Source of the DNA: Archilochus colubris
Lineage: Eukaryota > Chordata > Aves > Apodiformes > Trochilidae
Direction of reading: 5' to 3'
Assembly (NCBI GenBank): GCA_023079485.1
Contig: CM041092.1
Location: forward strand, 15,637,127-15,701,126
Length of the DNA stretch: 64,000 nt
Shown here: positions 38,467 through 50,460 of the stretch, piece after piece
Position numbering within the stretch: the first letter of the stretch is position 1
Layout of the letters: every line of letters starts with the position of its first letter
Translations under genes and position numbers: made by a program
Notes under the pieces: generated by a model
The model's database searches: none
Seen by the model: the letters and a program-made list of their open reading frames with translations, nothing else
Told to the model about the DNA's origin: nothing

Positions 38467-38530
38467 TCACAGAGTCATTTAGGTTGGAAGAGAACTGACC
38501 CATCTTCTGGTCCAGCTCCTATAGCTTGGG
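38467..38530 (-). mobile_element. CR1 LINE 3'-end scrap
   Basis: TCACAGAGTCATTTAGGTTG followed by GAAGAGAACTGACCCATCTT and TGGTCCAGCTCC matches the reverse complement of a CR1 3' end (usual form TCATAGAATCATTTAGGTTG, then a GAAAAGACCTTTAAGATC-type block and GAGTCCAACC). Only about 60 bases remain. The length is short, so chance or another CR1-tailed element is not excluded. Confidence 0.6.
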
Positions 38531-38956
38531 ACCCTCATACAATGTACCAAGGAAGAATAGTGCAATGTACAAAGCAAGGATGAAGCTTCAGGATACCATA
38601 TTAGCTACACTGTCTGGAGGGATCTATACAAATGGCTGGATAGGACAGCTGGTACTTTCTAATGCTGTTTAAAATGGTCACTCTTGTTTGTCTGAAGAAG
38701 AGGTCAGATCACATTTTTTCCAAGAAGATATTTTTGTGTTGAAAAACTTCATTGAAAAGAAAAGCATTTTCCTAGAAATGTGCTGGTCTGGACAGATGTT
38801 TGTTTAGAAATAAAAGTGTGAAATGCAAAATTTTGAAGCTGAGTATTCTCAAAATGTCATTTCAGTGTGTTTGGTTTTGGTTTGTTATTTTTTAATTTTG
38901 AAACAGCTTTTCACTCCCTTCTTTCTAGGCTCATTATCAGTCATGACTGAGAGCTG

Positions 38957-38979
38957 AAAAAAAAAAAAAAAAAAAAAAA
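38957..38979 (+). repeat. Poly-A run, 23 bases
   Basis: Uninterrupted run of 23 A after GAGAGCTG, then GAAGCAAATAAAAAATAACCC. A simple repeat; no recognisable transcript copy lies to its left. Confidence 0.93.
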
Positions 38980-40350
38980 GAAGCAAATAAAAAATAACCC
39001 AAACAATTTGTTTTACTTCATGAAAAGAAATTGGTTTTCTTTGTCTGGAACAAAACATTTGTGCATAAGGTTGCAAACATCTTTTGTGTTTTCTCCTACT
39101 CCAGATGTACCTTCGTGTGGATTTACGGATTTTATTCTTGCTGGGATGACCTGCAGCAGCTCAAGAGCCAAGGCTCCATAATTGGGTCCGTCTCAGCTTT
39201 TGCATTGAGTTTAAATAGGAAGATAGTAACTTCCAGCCAGATGAGGGGTTTATGCTGGTGCTTCTTAACCTGTCTAAGATCTAACCCAAGCCACGGTGGT
39301 CCATCAGGGCCATAAGGAAATGCTACAGCTGGTATCACACTTGCTTTTGTTTTCCCAGTCAGAAAGTCAGGTTGCCACTCCTAGCTGGGTGAACATGGGC
39401 AAGATCAAAGCAGAGCTTGGGCACAGGCAGCTGGCTTTAAAGGAGCACATGCCACATGCCATGCAGCTCTCTGGTACCCTTTCTCTAGCAGATGTATTTC
39501 ACCCCTGAAGAACATATTCAGGTACCTACAGATTTATAATATTTCTAGGGTGCTTTGAATTTTGAAACCTCACTAAATCTCACCATAGTCCTGACTCACC
39601 ACAGGACAACTCATCAAATGAAATTTTAGTCCTTTCTTATTAATTTAGACGAAGGGGTGAGAAAGAGACAGAAAGAGTCTTGGACTCTTTTGTTAAAGGG
39701 AAAACATATTTTTCCAGCCAGACTGAAGCTGTTATTCCTCATGCATCCTGATAAAATTTACATTCAGGCATGGGCTACGTTTGGAAAACTTTAGCTGAAA
39801 ATGTAAATGCTCTGAAAGAAAAGAAAAAAAAATTATGAGACTGAGTAAAAGAGAGGTTTAGCATGGAAACTGCTCTGCAGCCTTCACTATAAAGCACTGC
39901 CAGATGCCTCCTCTAAAAGACTCATACAATGTATTGCTCACATAGCAGTTCCATTGGCCCCTTTGAGTCTACAAATATAAATTAGAGTTACTCATGTGAG
40001 TAAAGCATTGTGGGATCAGGCTCCTCTTTTGCCCAACTGTGAGCATTTGTAAAAAAACCTTCTGGGATAAAAGACACAGAAGAACTATAAGACCCTTATG
40101 GTTGTCAAATACAATTTCCTTTACTTGCATTTTTTCCTCCATTTGGGCTCTGACCTCCATCTGTTTATGGAAATATTTAGATCCCTCTGGTGTATTTTTA
40201 GCAGATCGTTTTGCTTTTGCTGCTGCAATATTATTGCATCATCATTCTCCTGTTGCTCAGCTTTGATTCCTTTGCATTTTTTTAAAGTCTTAAGCTTCAA
40301 TCATTCCTGCAGACACACACAAAAAAAGTAAATGTTACACTGTGTTTACA

Positions 40351-40407
40351 CTCTGTGTGCTCACACAAACATGCCGGCAAAGCGCACAGAGAGACACACA
40401 CACAGAG
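40351..40407. repeat. Inverted repeat around a CpG-bearing spacer
   Basis: CTCTGTGTG (40351-40359) and its exact reverse complement CACACAGAG (40399-40407) flank about 39 bases, which include GCCGGC and GCGC. The right arm lies in a short CA-rich stretch, so the pairing may simply reflect CA/GT repeat content. Four CpGs fall within about 55 bases here, unusual for this CpG-poor window. Confidence 0.6.
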
Positions 40408-41340
40408 CACGGCTTGTCACGAGTGTTACTGCTGGTCATTTTTCAACGATATTTCCATTTGTGAATCACCCTTCCTGAGACATTACAGGATGGTTGGCCT
40501 GGGAGATGAGATCCTAGGCTCTTACAGGTACCTCCTGTAAATAGCTGAAGTCTAAAGGTGGGCAAGACTATTACTGTCCTTTGAAATATTTGGTGTCATG
40601 CTTTTCAGTCAGCCCTAAAAACAAGAACATTCCCTTTACCTGTATTCTGAACACCTGTGGTCTAGAAACTCAAGTGAGAACAAACAGCTCATTAAATAAT
40701 CTTCTTTGTCCCTCTCCATCAGATAACTCTCACTGGGTTTTATAACTTCATTATCTACAGTCTGAGATGAGCAGGCACAACCCAAACCCCTGGAAGAAGT
40801 TTCTAGGTGGACCCTGATGAAAGTTAGGGTGAGAGCCATGAATGTAAAATAAGAGCTGATTTCTGCATGGACGTTTGGGAGACACCAAGAATTCTGTCTT
40901 CTGGGTGAAAACCCACTCTTTTTGATAACCTGAGGGGAGCAAATATATGACTTGATGCATGGATTAGTTTTCATAACCACATATTAGGTAACAAGGCAGA
41001 AAATAGGAATATTACATCACTGGGAGGTTATGTCATTCTTTGGCCTAGCTGTGTTAGTTTTAGGAGAGACAGTGATTTGTGACTCACACAGAAATAGACC
41101 TGCACTCAGGAGTGGTCAGGCCCCTTTTGCACACCTGATGAGCTTCTGACTCATCACTAATGAGCAAACCCATGAAAAGCCAAGCCCTGCTCAGCATTTG
41201 CTCTTCCTAAATGCCTCAAAATTGTGATGCCATTTGCAAAATTTCAGACCAAAGCAGTCTATTTATCCTTCACAGCCCGGACAGAGAATGTTTGATGCTT
41301 GCTCTGGACAAATCAAACCACTGCGCCTGTCAAAATGTTT

Positions 41341-41375
41341 TCATCATCTTCATTATTTATTATTATTTATCATCC
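41341..41375 (+). repeat. ATT-rich low-complexity stretch
   Basis: TCATCATCTTCATTATTTATTATTATTTATCATC forms a degenerate ATT/ATC trinucleotide repeat. Nothing else is visible. Confidence 0.7.
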
Positions 41376-41458
41376 CTGCCATGTGTTATGTTTTTTCCAT
41401 GCACAAAGAACAGGCAGATGTTTTCCATCTGCATGATTTCTTAATTTTAGATCTCAGG

Positions 41459-41526
41459 GAAAAAAATATAAGAGGAAAGGGAAAAAAAATCAAAACCAAC
41501 AAAAAACAAAACAAACAAAAAAATCA
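41459..41526 (+). repeat. A-rich low-complexity stretch
   Basis: Almost only A with scattered G, C and T, containing AAAAAACAAAACAAACAAAA. A degenerate A-rich stretch, not a clean poly-A tail. Confidence 0.8.
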
Positions 41527-43988
41527 AGAATTAAGAAATGCACAGTGTGTCTGGGAGTGGCACTGACCCTCACACACAGGTATGTGTATGCACAAGGTCT
41601 CTGGAACCAAAGCCAACGGCTTCACCTTCCCTCAAGCTCTCAGCTGAAAAGGCTCCAGGGACTGCAAAGGGTGACTTCACCAGAGCATGAGTCCTGCACG
41701 AGCTGTACACTGTGGGAATGAAGGACCTGTTTAGAAGGTTACTGTGACCCAAAATGTTGGGATGAACTTGCGCAGACCCAGGACACTGTGCAGGTCCGTT
41801 TACCTTCACGCAAACTCTTTTCATCCTTTTGGTCTCCTGCCTCTCCAATTTCTGCTCTGCCCACAAGCTCTATTGAATCTCAAATTCCTTCTCAGCTTCT
41901 TTCCATTTATACACAGGGCCTGCTCTTTCTTATTACCTGAAAGCTCAGGTGAGCAAAGCTATTAACTTTCTTCTTCCTACCATGTGAGCCCATGGATCAG
42001 GTCACAGGACAATTCCCTGGCAGGAGAAGGTGTATTGCCCAACAGTCTCTCTGAGCTTTGGCACAGATGTAGTCAACATGGGCCTTGCTGGGAAACTAGA
42101 GTTTTGATTAAATGTACATTTTCTTGAAAAGTGTCCTCTTTCCACAGGAATTTTGACTTTTTGATGAAGACCAAAATGTTTTGGCCTAAACATTTGGGGG
42201 TTTTGAGTCTTTTTTTGGAGAAAATGGAAAGCAAGACATTCAGAAAGTGCCACAACCAAATTCCAGGGGGAATGGATCATTGGTTTCCTTCTGTGTTTTC
42301 CCAGAATCCCTCTCTCTTTTCTGAGAAACTTTTATGTTTGATGTGAACACATAGCTATGCCACACAATCTACCAGCAAGGGAGCAGGCAGGATACCAAAC
42401 TGGGCTGACAGAAAGGTAAAAAGACTTGCATAGTCTACCAGTCCCCAGAGCAATCTAGTTGCCCGAGAGGAAACAACGGATAAATAACAAAACAATGATG
42501 GGAACAGGAGCTACATTATTAATAATGCACCATAAATACCCATGGATTTTTATAGCCATATTACTAACAGACTATATCAAAGATCTTGCAAGAACAGCTC
42601 AGTGCCTGTAGGGCATTTGGAACACAGAGCAAGTTTTTGCCTATAGAAACTGATGTAATACGTGAGGTGACAGTTTAAATTCAGACATCTGGTGGGTTGT
42701 GGGGAGTGGGGTGCTGTGACTCTGGTATTAATAGCATGTTCCCTCCATTCACTAGTTCAAACAAGTTGCCGTGTTGTTGTTAGCTGCAGAAAGCAACCAG
42801 GCTTGTGAAAAATTAAGCTGTTTTCTTTCTGCTTGACATATTGTTGAAGAACTGAACAGACGCAGTAACAAGTTCAGGCACTCTGAAGTGTTTTGGTTAG
42901 TGATTATTGCTATAAAGTCCACTGTTTCTTCACCCCCACCATCCTTCTTGCCAAAATAAGAATCTGATGACAAGGTAACTTGACTCTGCCTCACCCTAAA
43001 AAGATAGAAAGACTCAAAAATAGTTGTATGCTTCAGGCTACAGGGAAAGCTTGCAAAAAAAATTTACTTGAATGAGCAAAATGAAAATTTGTTGCATGGA
43101 AGCCCCCAAATACACAATTGATCTAAAAAGGGAAGGCTGGATGCTTATTGATAGAGGTTGAATTTCTTTGTTGAAGAATTTCACCACCTTTTTAAATTTT
43201 TTTCTCCTTAATAAAAATTTAGTGAGTAAATTCCCAGCCTAAAGAACTGAGGAAAGAAGAAAATCAGGCCAAAGTATTTTATGAAAATATAGAACAGTAG
43301 TGGAAAGGGGGACTATCCCACTGAAGATACAAGTGAAAAGAGGAGATATTAAAAAGGTGAGGGAAAAAATGCAGATATGCAAAAGTTGCTTTCAACGATT
43401 ATTCTTTTCACAGAACCTGAAATGAGACATCAAATATTAGGTTGATTTGCAGATATCTTTGATGATTTTTTCCCCAAGGAACTTCTGGAGGGAGAGACTG
43501 CTCTGAGGTGTTAACAAGTCTGACCAGAAGAGTTGTCTCTGACTTTAGGTCTGTTTTGCCAAGTTTCTGTAACAAGATGAGCCCACAGACCTCTCCTGCA
43601 ATGTTTGCCTAATCTCTTACCCTGCGTCCCAGCCAAAACCTGCTGGTACCATCATGCCTAAAGCACTAGGAATAGCACCAGGAACAGTAGCATTTCCCAT
43701 GTGCTGAGTACAAGTACAACTGAATCACTACATCTCATCTCCATCATCTTGTCACTGAACCGAGTTTGAGGCACAATTCTGTTTTCTCTCCGCCCCACCT
43801 CCGCCAGCAAGTAGGGACACATCCACCAGGTGATCTGATGGAGAAAACCTGTTTGTCACCTGCTTCAAGAATACCACAAACAGGTAAAAGAGCCTCTGAC
43901 AGGCACTCTGAAGACTTTGGTCTCAGTGTGTTTCCATTCCCTTGTCCAGCTGCCTAGAGGTAAGAGTTAAACACTCTGAAGGCCACGT

Positions 43989-44016
43989 CAAGGTGCCAAG
44001 GTGCCACGCCTTGGCA
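43989..44016. repeat. Duplicated CAAGGTGC with hairpin
   Basis: CAAGGTGC occurs twice in tandem (43989-43996, 43997-44004). Overlapping this, TGCCAAGG (43994-44001) and CCTTGGCA (44009-44016) can form an 8 bp stem with a 7-base loop. TTGGCA recurs about 20 bases on (TTTGGCACAG), so nuclear-factor-I-type half sites cluster here. Confidence 0.65.
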
Positions 44017-44792
44017 GATGCATGGGGCCATTTGGCACAGCAAGTCTAGGAGAGAGCAGGGTGAAGTGATCCTGGGTATTGGAAAGTAAATGTTTAAAGA
44101 AGTGGGTGAACCTGTCCCACTAAAAAGAAACTCTTCATATTCAATACCTGTGATTCTGTGTTCAGAAAAGGATGACAAATATCATCTGTCTGCCCTCATT
44201 TCTCTCATTATCCCAATCAATATTTAGAAAAGTTTTCTTCCTTTTTGATCCAAGTTTTTTTGATTTTCTTGGTTTTGATTTTCCCTGGGACTGCTGCTTC
44301 TGATTCCTTGTGAATGGTCTGTGTGGCGATGGTCAAGGGAACTTTTGCACAGCCACAAAAAATTAAAAGAATCACCATGTTTGAGATACACTGCCTATTT
44401 TTCTTTCTTTCCTTCAAGCTGGGAGTATCAGTCCCCATTCCCAGCTTTTTGACATGATGGCTTAACACTGCCCATGTGGAAGAAATTTGTTTATTACCCC
44501 TGTGGAATTTCCCACTTCAGTTTACCTAAGAAAATGTGGGAGGCTAAGAAGGTACAATTCCATCTATTAAGTCTTTCTAAGTGGTGCCATGATGCTGTTT
44601 AACCTTTCCCCACAGATGTATAACGGCAGAGCTGTCAACCTGGGTACAGCAAGTCTCTGCATGTACTTAATGTGTAGACAGAGACCAGATCTTTACATGA
44701 AAATGTCTGCATAAGCAACTTTGCATTCACCTACTGGTGGTTCATTTAACTCTTTCTCTCCTAAGATGTCTTTTCCCCTCTTTCTACAACAG

Positions 44793-44811
44793 TATATATA
44801 TATGTGTGTGT
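44793..44811 (+). repeat. Short TA/TG dinucleotide repeat
   Basis: TATATATATATGTGTGTGT: about five TA units followed by about four TG units. A short microsatellite; not a promoter TATA box, since nothing transcribable is recognisable downstream. Confidence 0.85.
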
Positions 44812-45460
44812 AAGAACATTTCTTATATAATGTCATTTTCCCTGGTTGTGGTCACCTAAGGATAAAAAGTATCGCAGGTCTTCCTGGCCATGTACCCTGA
44901 CAACAAACCAAAATATCCACTAATGGCACAGTTGTGGGTTGAGTTTCAGGATCCCTGGAATCCAATCCTGATCTTGCTGCTATTTCTGGTGTGAACATGA
45001 GTATGCCATTTCACTTCTGTGTGCATCTTCTTTTCCTGCTGATTTCTGTTTCATATAGTCTTAGCTTGTGCCCTGTTTTGTACAGCAGCTCTCGAGAGCA
45101 GAGTCCTGATATCACCATTAAACAGATGATACAAAGCTTCCCAACAGATACTGGAGTCTCCACTGGGATAAATGACACTGTAACCTGGAGACCTGTTTGA
45201 AGGAGACCATTTGCTTTGCTTGAACCATTTGTTCCTTTAAGGGAAAATTCAAGGCATGTGAAAACTCTAGTTCTAGAGTTGCTCAGAGAGATATAATCAT
45301 GTTAAGTAGGTGTTCTTGAGACATTATCTGACAGAAAGTCTTTGTTAGGCCAGCAGATTACTTGTGAATAAACTAAAAGCAACAAGAACTACAAAGAAGA
45401 GGAATTCCAGTCCCAGGGAAATGTCAGAATCTCTTCTCATTTTCAAAATGAAAATTTTAA

Positions 45461-45502
45461 ATAAATAGATAGGTAGGTAGATTAATTAATTAATTAATTT
45501 TT
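45461..45502 (+). repeat. TAGG then ATTA tetranucleotide repeat
   Basis: ATAAATAGATAGGTAGGTAG runs into five or so ATTA units and then a T-run. A compound tetranucleotide microsatellite, likely length-polymorphic. Confidence 0.88.
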
Positions 45503-46173
45503 CAAGGATGATTCCTGAAGGCATTTGAATTCAGAAACAGAAGATCAGGAGATTTGCTTCTGAAAACATACAATATTCTATATAGAATGCTTCCCAACCA
45601 AACTAACTTAAGCAGAGAATGTCTGGGCATAGAAAAATACCACTCAGTGTTTATAGAACTCCATGTATGCAAAGAGCACCCACCTGAAAGTCTTTCTTGT
45701 TGTTATCCATGGCAACATAGCCAAAGAAGAGAAACACTTTTCTTTTGGCAAATCATCATCCTCCCCGTTCAATTGAGTCTGTAAATGGATTCAGCTGGTG
45801 TGTAAGCCGAGTTCAGGGGGTTCACTGAGTTAAGTGGGTAGGCAGCAGCTGGGCAGTGGCAGAATAGAAGGAAAAAAAATATCTTTGTAGATTAAATCCC
45901 AAATAAATTCCATGCTTCTGGACCACAGGCATTGTATGTATTGCTTTCCATATCTCAAACAGTTATGTTTGGGTTTTTTTACCAAAAGGGGAAAATAGAA
46001 TAAGGCAAGAAGCAAAACTAGGATTTTTCAGAAAGGCATAAACAAACTAAGTTCCTGACATGAGGAGAAGTTAGTTGGGCACACTGACCTGGAGGTAGGC
46101 AACCCAGGCCAAGGAATGAAAGAGAAAGAAGAAAAGCCATGCAAAAGCTAGGACACCAGCAGGATGTAGCTGG

Positions 46174-46232
46174 GGATTGGCTGGCTGTGATGTCACTGCC
46201 CTCCCTCTGACGACCAACTGTGGGTGATGTCA
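46174..46232 (-). promoter_or_regulatory. Candidate CCAAT plus twin ATF/CRE-like sites
   Basis: On the minus strand two TGACATCAC words (plus-strand GTGATGTCA at 46187-46195 and 46224-46232) lie 37 bases apart, about 3.5 helical turns. A CCAAT word (plus ATTGG, 46176-46180) sits just beyond the first. A further GACGTC-like half word (TGACGACC) lies between them. This grouping is seen in promoters and some LTRs, but there is no CpG island, no recognisable transcript start and no LTR ends. Known sites, inferred grouping; activity is unproven. Confidence 0.3.
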
Positions 46233-48829
46233 TCTCTATTCCCACAACAGGTTCTAACAAAACAACCTGGTAAAGAGAGAGGTTGTCCCTTCTTCTTCCT
46301 ATTATTACTATTATTTTAATTTCCAATTTAATTTTGTAATACCACAAATTAGACCCTCCTGCCAGCCTATCCCTGGGGGGTGATTGTAGTCCTTGTGTAG
46401 CAGAAGTTTTTTCCTAAATAACATCATATCAGGCATGCAATAATCACCCAGAAATGCACAGCCTGTCATGTCTTATTGCTTAATTATCCATCTTACCTTC
46501 TTTCAACCCTCTTCATACTGTATCTCTTGTGATGCTTGTTTATTTTATTTAATTTTCCCCAACTACCCTCCCTCCCTGCCTTAAAATTATGCAAGCAAAA
46601 AACATTTTTCCCTTTCATTCCCTTTCATCCCCTGAAGTTCCTCCTGCTTGGTCATTGCTGATCCGTTATGAGGCATTACAAGTTCAAGAATCTCTGAAAG
46701 CCTTTCCCACTTTAAAGTTCTTGGGAACCAATACTACCAGCTGTAATATCACTACATTGGCATTTCACAAGGTGTGAATGTGATCTTTTGGTTTTATGTC
46801 CTCAAAATACAATTGACTATGACCTGGTTCCTCAGAAGAACATCTTACAAAGGAAATGGAGATGAACCTGAAGAAAACTAACATGCATCAGCCAAAAAAA
46901 TTGCATGAAACAGTGGCTAGGAGTTCCTCACCTGGATATTGTGGAGTTGGCTTGGTCAGGCATAGAAAAATCTATACACAAAACTGCTTAATTCGAGTGT
47001 GCCTCAAGATTCCTTGCACTAAACACTGCATTATGTTTAAGATAGTTGCTAACCTTTGCCAGATGTTCAAACCACAGCCAAGCATCTGAGTGGTATCAGA
47101 GTAGAGCAGCCCTTGTCCCTTCCACAAGATCACACTGAGCCAAAAAAATACAGTCAGTTTGCATCCTTTTACTCTGCTGATCCAGGGAGATACTTTTTAT
47201 GGAGCAAAATCTGGCCCTACATGTCACATCTAAGCAGATTCTCCAAGCAGTATATGAGAAGTTTAGAAGCCTCAGACTGAAGAGAGGAAAAAGCTGAGTA
47301 TCCCACTGGAAAACAAGTAGGGTTTACATCTCCTGAAAACAGAAATTAGTCTGTGAAGTTGCTGGGGTAAAACTAACAAAACTGATCAATTTTGTATCCA
47401 TGTTCCAAAGTCTCCTTTGTTCCTTGATATTCTCATTTCTCGTGCTTTGTCTTTTGACCTGAGCTAGGATCAGGAATGGCTATGTGCAGGTCCTGAGCAG
47501 TTCAGCTAAGACATCCATGCCCTGGTGACACGAGGGGGCTGGTCGTGGGTGAAGAGAGCCAAGGGGAGCTGGGGAAAGCCATCACTCAGAGATGCCCCAG
47601 AAACCTCATGGACAGGCTCATGGACATAGAATTGAGATTTAGATTGTATTTGATTTTCTCCTTTCTGTTTTCTTGGCTTTTTTTAGATTGATAAAACAAA
47701 ATAAAACAAGGAGGGGGATAGGGTTCCTTATATGCTTAAAGAAATTTTTAAGAAGTATTTTACCAAACAAGAATGAAAATAAATAGGCATTCTTATACTG
47801 GCACTTTGAATTCAGTATTAGCCATATTTAAACACATGCAAAAATACAGAAAAGTAAATTAACTAATTTATTTTTAAATGAAGACCTATTTCCAAGGCAA
47901 ATAATGGAAAACATCTATTTTCCAACCTATTTGAATGAAATGATTGGACAGGAAGAAGCTCTGGTATTATTATTGGGTGTTTTTTCCCTGCCTAAATGAA
48001 CTGCTCAGGGGAAAAGGCATGAATTCATGAAACACTTTGGTAATACTAAATCAGGAGGGGATCGTTTTTTCATTTTTTTTTTTCTCCAAATATAAAAAGC
48101 ATTAGATGAAAAAATGTCACATAGCTCAGTTTTGGCACCATGGCTGCCTAGTATTTGCTGGGGTTTGTACCTTGAGCATTACCCACCATGTTTATCCACA
48201 CTGAGAGCCAGGAGGGGAAGTCCATAACCCTCCTTAGCAAATCCCTGCCTGGCCCCGCTGAAGACCAGGTTTGCTGTCTCCAGTGCAGACCATGGGGCTT
48301 CACCGATGGCCACATGAACGTGGCCTCCCACCAGCAATGGGGTGGCAGAGCCTGCACAGGGCCAGGCACGTGGCAGCTGGGTGGTCAGCCCTGTGTGGGA
48401 GAGGGAGCTCCATATCTGCACCCCAGGCAGTGCTTTGTGAGCAGTGTGGACACAAGCCCAGCCAAGAAACATCCCTGGTTATTCCTCCCTCCAACCTACC
48501 AACTTTATTTTTTTCCCTAAGACATGCAAGATACATCAAGGCTCAGCTTAGGGAGGGCTTTTAAGAGATCTTTACTGTTCAAGGCAGGCTGTGGTTTCAT
48601 TATTTTTATTATTTTGGTAGAATGAGTAACAGGAATAATAGTAGCTGAGGGTTGTTTCTCTTCATTGACTCTGTGTTAGGTTTGGAAGCTGTTCGACCAG
48701 GACAGTCAAAACACAGACAGGAAATAATCTGTGATAATGTCCAACCAGGGTATCAATTACGGCTTTGGAGTTTCATGTTAAAGGGATATTGTCAGATCAA
48801 ATTTAAACCAAAGTTGTGGGTAGCATTTT

Positions 48830-48869
48830 TGAAATACATATATATACATATAGATATGTATACACATGA
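48830..48869 (+). repeat. TA/CA-rich low-complexity stretch
   Basis: AAATACATATATATACATATAGATATGTATACACATG: degenerate alternating purine/pyrimidine sequence with a partly palindromic core. No gene-related role is visible. Confidence 0.75.
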
Positions 48870-49609
48870 GAGAAGGAGAGAGAAATGGAGACTACTGGAA
48901 ACATTTCCAATTCTCTTTTAGGTAAAAAAAAAAAAATTTTAAAGCAAATAGTCTCCTCCCTGCCATGTATGAGACTTGACTGCTGTCCTCAGCCTAGACT
49001 GACCTTATGAGCTTGCTGGGTTTTTTTTTAACACTTGATTTTGAAAGAGTCTTCTGGGTGAAGTGACTTTTTCCCCAGAGGCTAGAGAAGACATGGGATT
49101 AATCTATCGCAGTGGCCCCATGGAAATCTCCAGAACAGGAGTGGGCATGTGCCAGCATGGAGGCTTTACAGTAGAAGTACATCTCTTACCAGGGTATGAG
49201 GCCTTAATGGAGCCTTTCCCCACCTCACGGGGTCTGAAAGAGGTGTCCCATGAAGCAAGCCATGGCAGGACACCTGGGAGGATGGCTTTTCAACACAGCC
49301 TTGCTCAGCATGGACATGTCATGTTGCTGTAGCAACATTTCTTTGGGTCAGGGTGGGAGAAATATGTGGGGCTGATAAGAATTCTGCTCAAAACCATATT
49401 CTTTCTGGGCATCTGCTCATAAGTCTCATAAAGATAAGATGGTAGTTACCACTTGGTGTTACACCAAGGGTCACTGGGTGATTCCCAAAGAAAGATTCCT
49501 CCACTTTAGCATCACAGAGCTAAAAGAAACAACACTATACACTATCACTTTCTTTCCCCCTCTCGCATTTGTCATCCAGAACTGGCAGAAACAAACAGAA
49601 AGGAAATGT

Positions 49610-49792
49610 ATTTACAAACTAGTTTGTGAAACCAACCTCTGGAAAACACATGAGAATAAAATCCTGTGTCCAGTCCCAGAGCTGGCACTTTAAAAAGAAA
49701 ACTTGGAGAAAGCTCAAAGAAGAGCTGCCAGAAAGATTTATAGCCTGGCAAACGTGCTGACTGGTGAGACAGTAAAGGAGAGCAGTTTGTGA
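49610..49792 (+). mobile_element. Decayed CR1 LINE, ORF2 C-terminal piece
   Basis: At 49700-49789 the plus strand reads NLEKAQRRAARKIYSLANVL and continues TGETVKESSL to a stop, matching the KLEKVQRRATKMIKGLENL...ERLKELGLFSL block of CR1/L3 ORF2. Just upstream, in a frame shifted by one indel, CVQSQSWHFKKK corresponds to the CVQFWAPHYKKD block. The two motifs sit in the correct order and spacing, so this is a dead CR1 fragment. The sequence from 49861 (LAARAKRHSMGWSLGISKA) may be a further decayed part. It may belong to the same insertion as the 3' end at 50370-50460, though the gap is longer than usual. Confidence 0.75.
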
Positions 49793-50369
49793 AATGGCAT
49801 ATGGGCTAACAGGTTAGTAAGTGATTAGGGGACTCACACAGTGAAAAGCTCTGATATGAAATGATCTTTGATCTAGCAGCCAGAGCCAAGAGACACTCCA
49901 TGGGCTGGAGTTTAGGCATCAGCAAAGCCCACAGAGGAAATACGTGGTACATTTCTGTGCAAAAGAGTAATGCAGTGCAGGGAGAGCTGCACCCCAAGGG
50001 ACAGGGTGGATATACCATCATTTGGAGCCATGGGATGACATCCCTGGTCCTGGCCCAAGTGACCATAAAATATTACATCTCATGTTAAGCACAGGGCTAG
50101 ATAAACCAGTGAGAGAAACGTCTTCCAGATCATCAGCCTGAAATGTCTACTGGGAAGTAACTTCCACTGCCTTGCTGTCTGGGCTACGTGACCTCCTCAC
50201 TGCTGGGGTAGATATATTTTATATATGTATGGGCAAAAATGGATTTTTGCATGTCTAAACATAGGGAAGGGACCAAGAGTCCCCTGGTAAGGCATCCATC
50301 CCTAACAGTTCACAGCTGGATTTTGCCTTAGCACAGCTGATCAGGACTGAGGAAGCTTCACACACATTT

Positions 50370-50460
50370 GTCAGGCATGGAGGCTGAGGAAGGGTTGAAC
50401 TAGATGATCTTCAGAAGTCCCTTCCAATCCAAATTATTCTATGATTCTATGAATCTATGA
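50370..50460 (+). mobile_element. CR1 LINE 3'-end fragment
   Basis: GGTTGAACTAGATGATCTTC, then GTCCCTTCCAATCCAAATTA, ending TTCTATGATTCTATGAATCTATGA. The typical bird CR1 terminus, with three ATTCTATGA-type units rather than two. Preceded by GTCAGGCATGGAGGCTGAGG, the counterpart of the CATGGCAGGGGG block. It may be the tail of the decayed element starting near 49610 or a separate short insertion. Confidence 0.9.

Larger units (their letters stand above)
38531..49609. other. Non-coding unique sequence
   Basis: About 11 kb without a supportable gene. It holds several low-complexity runs (listed), a CCAAT plus twin CRE-like cluster near 46.2 kb, inverted repeats at 40351-40407 and 43994-44016, and a GC-rich patch at 48180-48480. 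Frames of up to 114 codons (40636-40980 minus, 48188-48520 plus) have no recognisable domains. In the GC-rich patch, frames on both strands are explained by scarcity of stop codons. Confidence 0.66.

Noticed and set aside
48180..48480. CpG island
   Set aside because: GC-rich but with too few CpGs, so it fails as an island.
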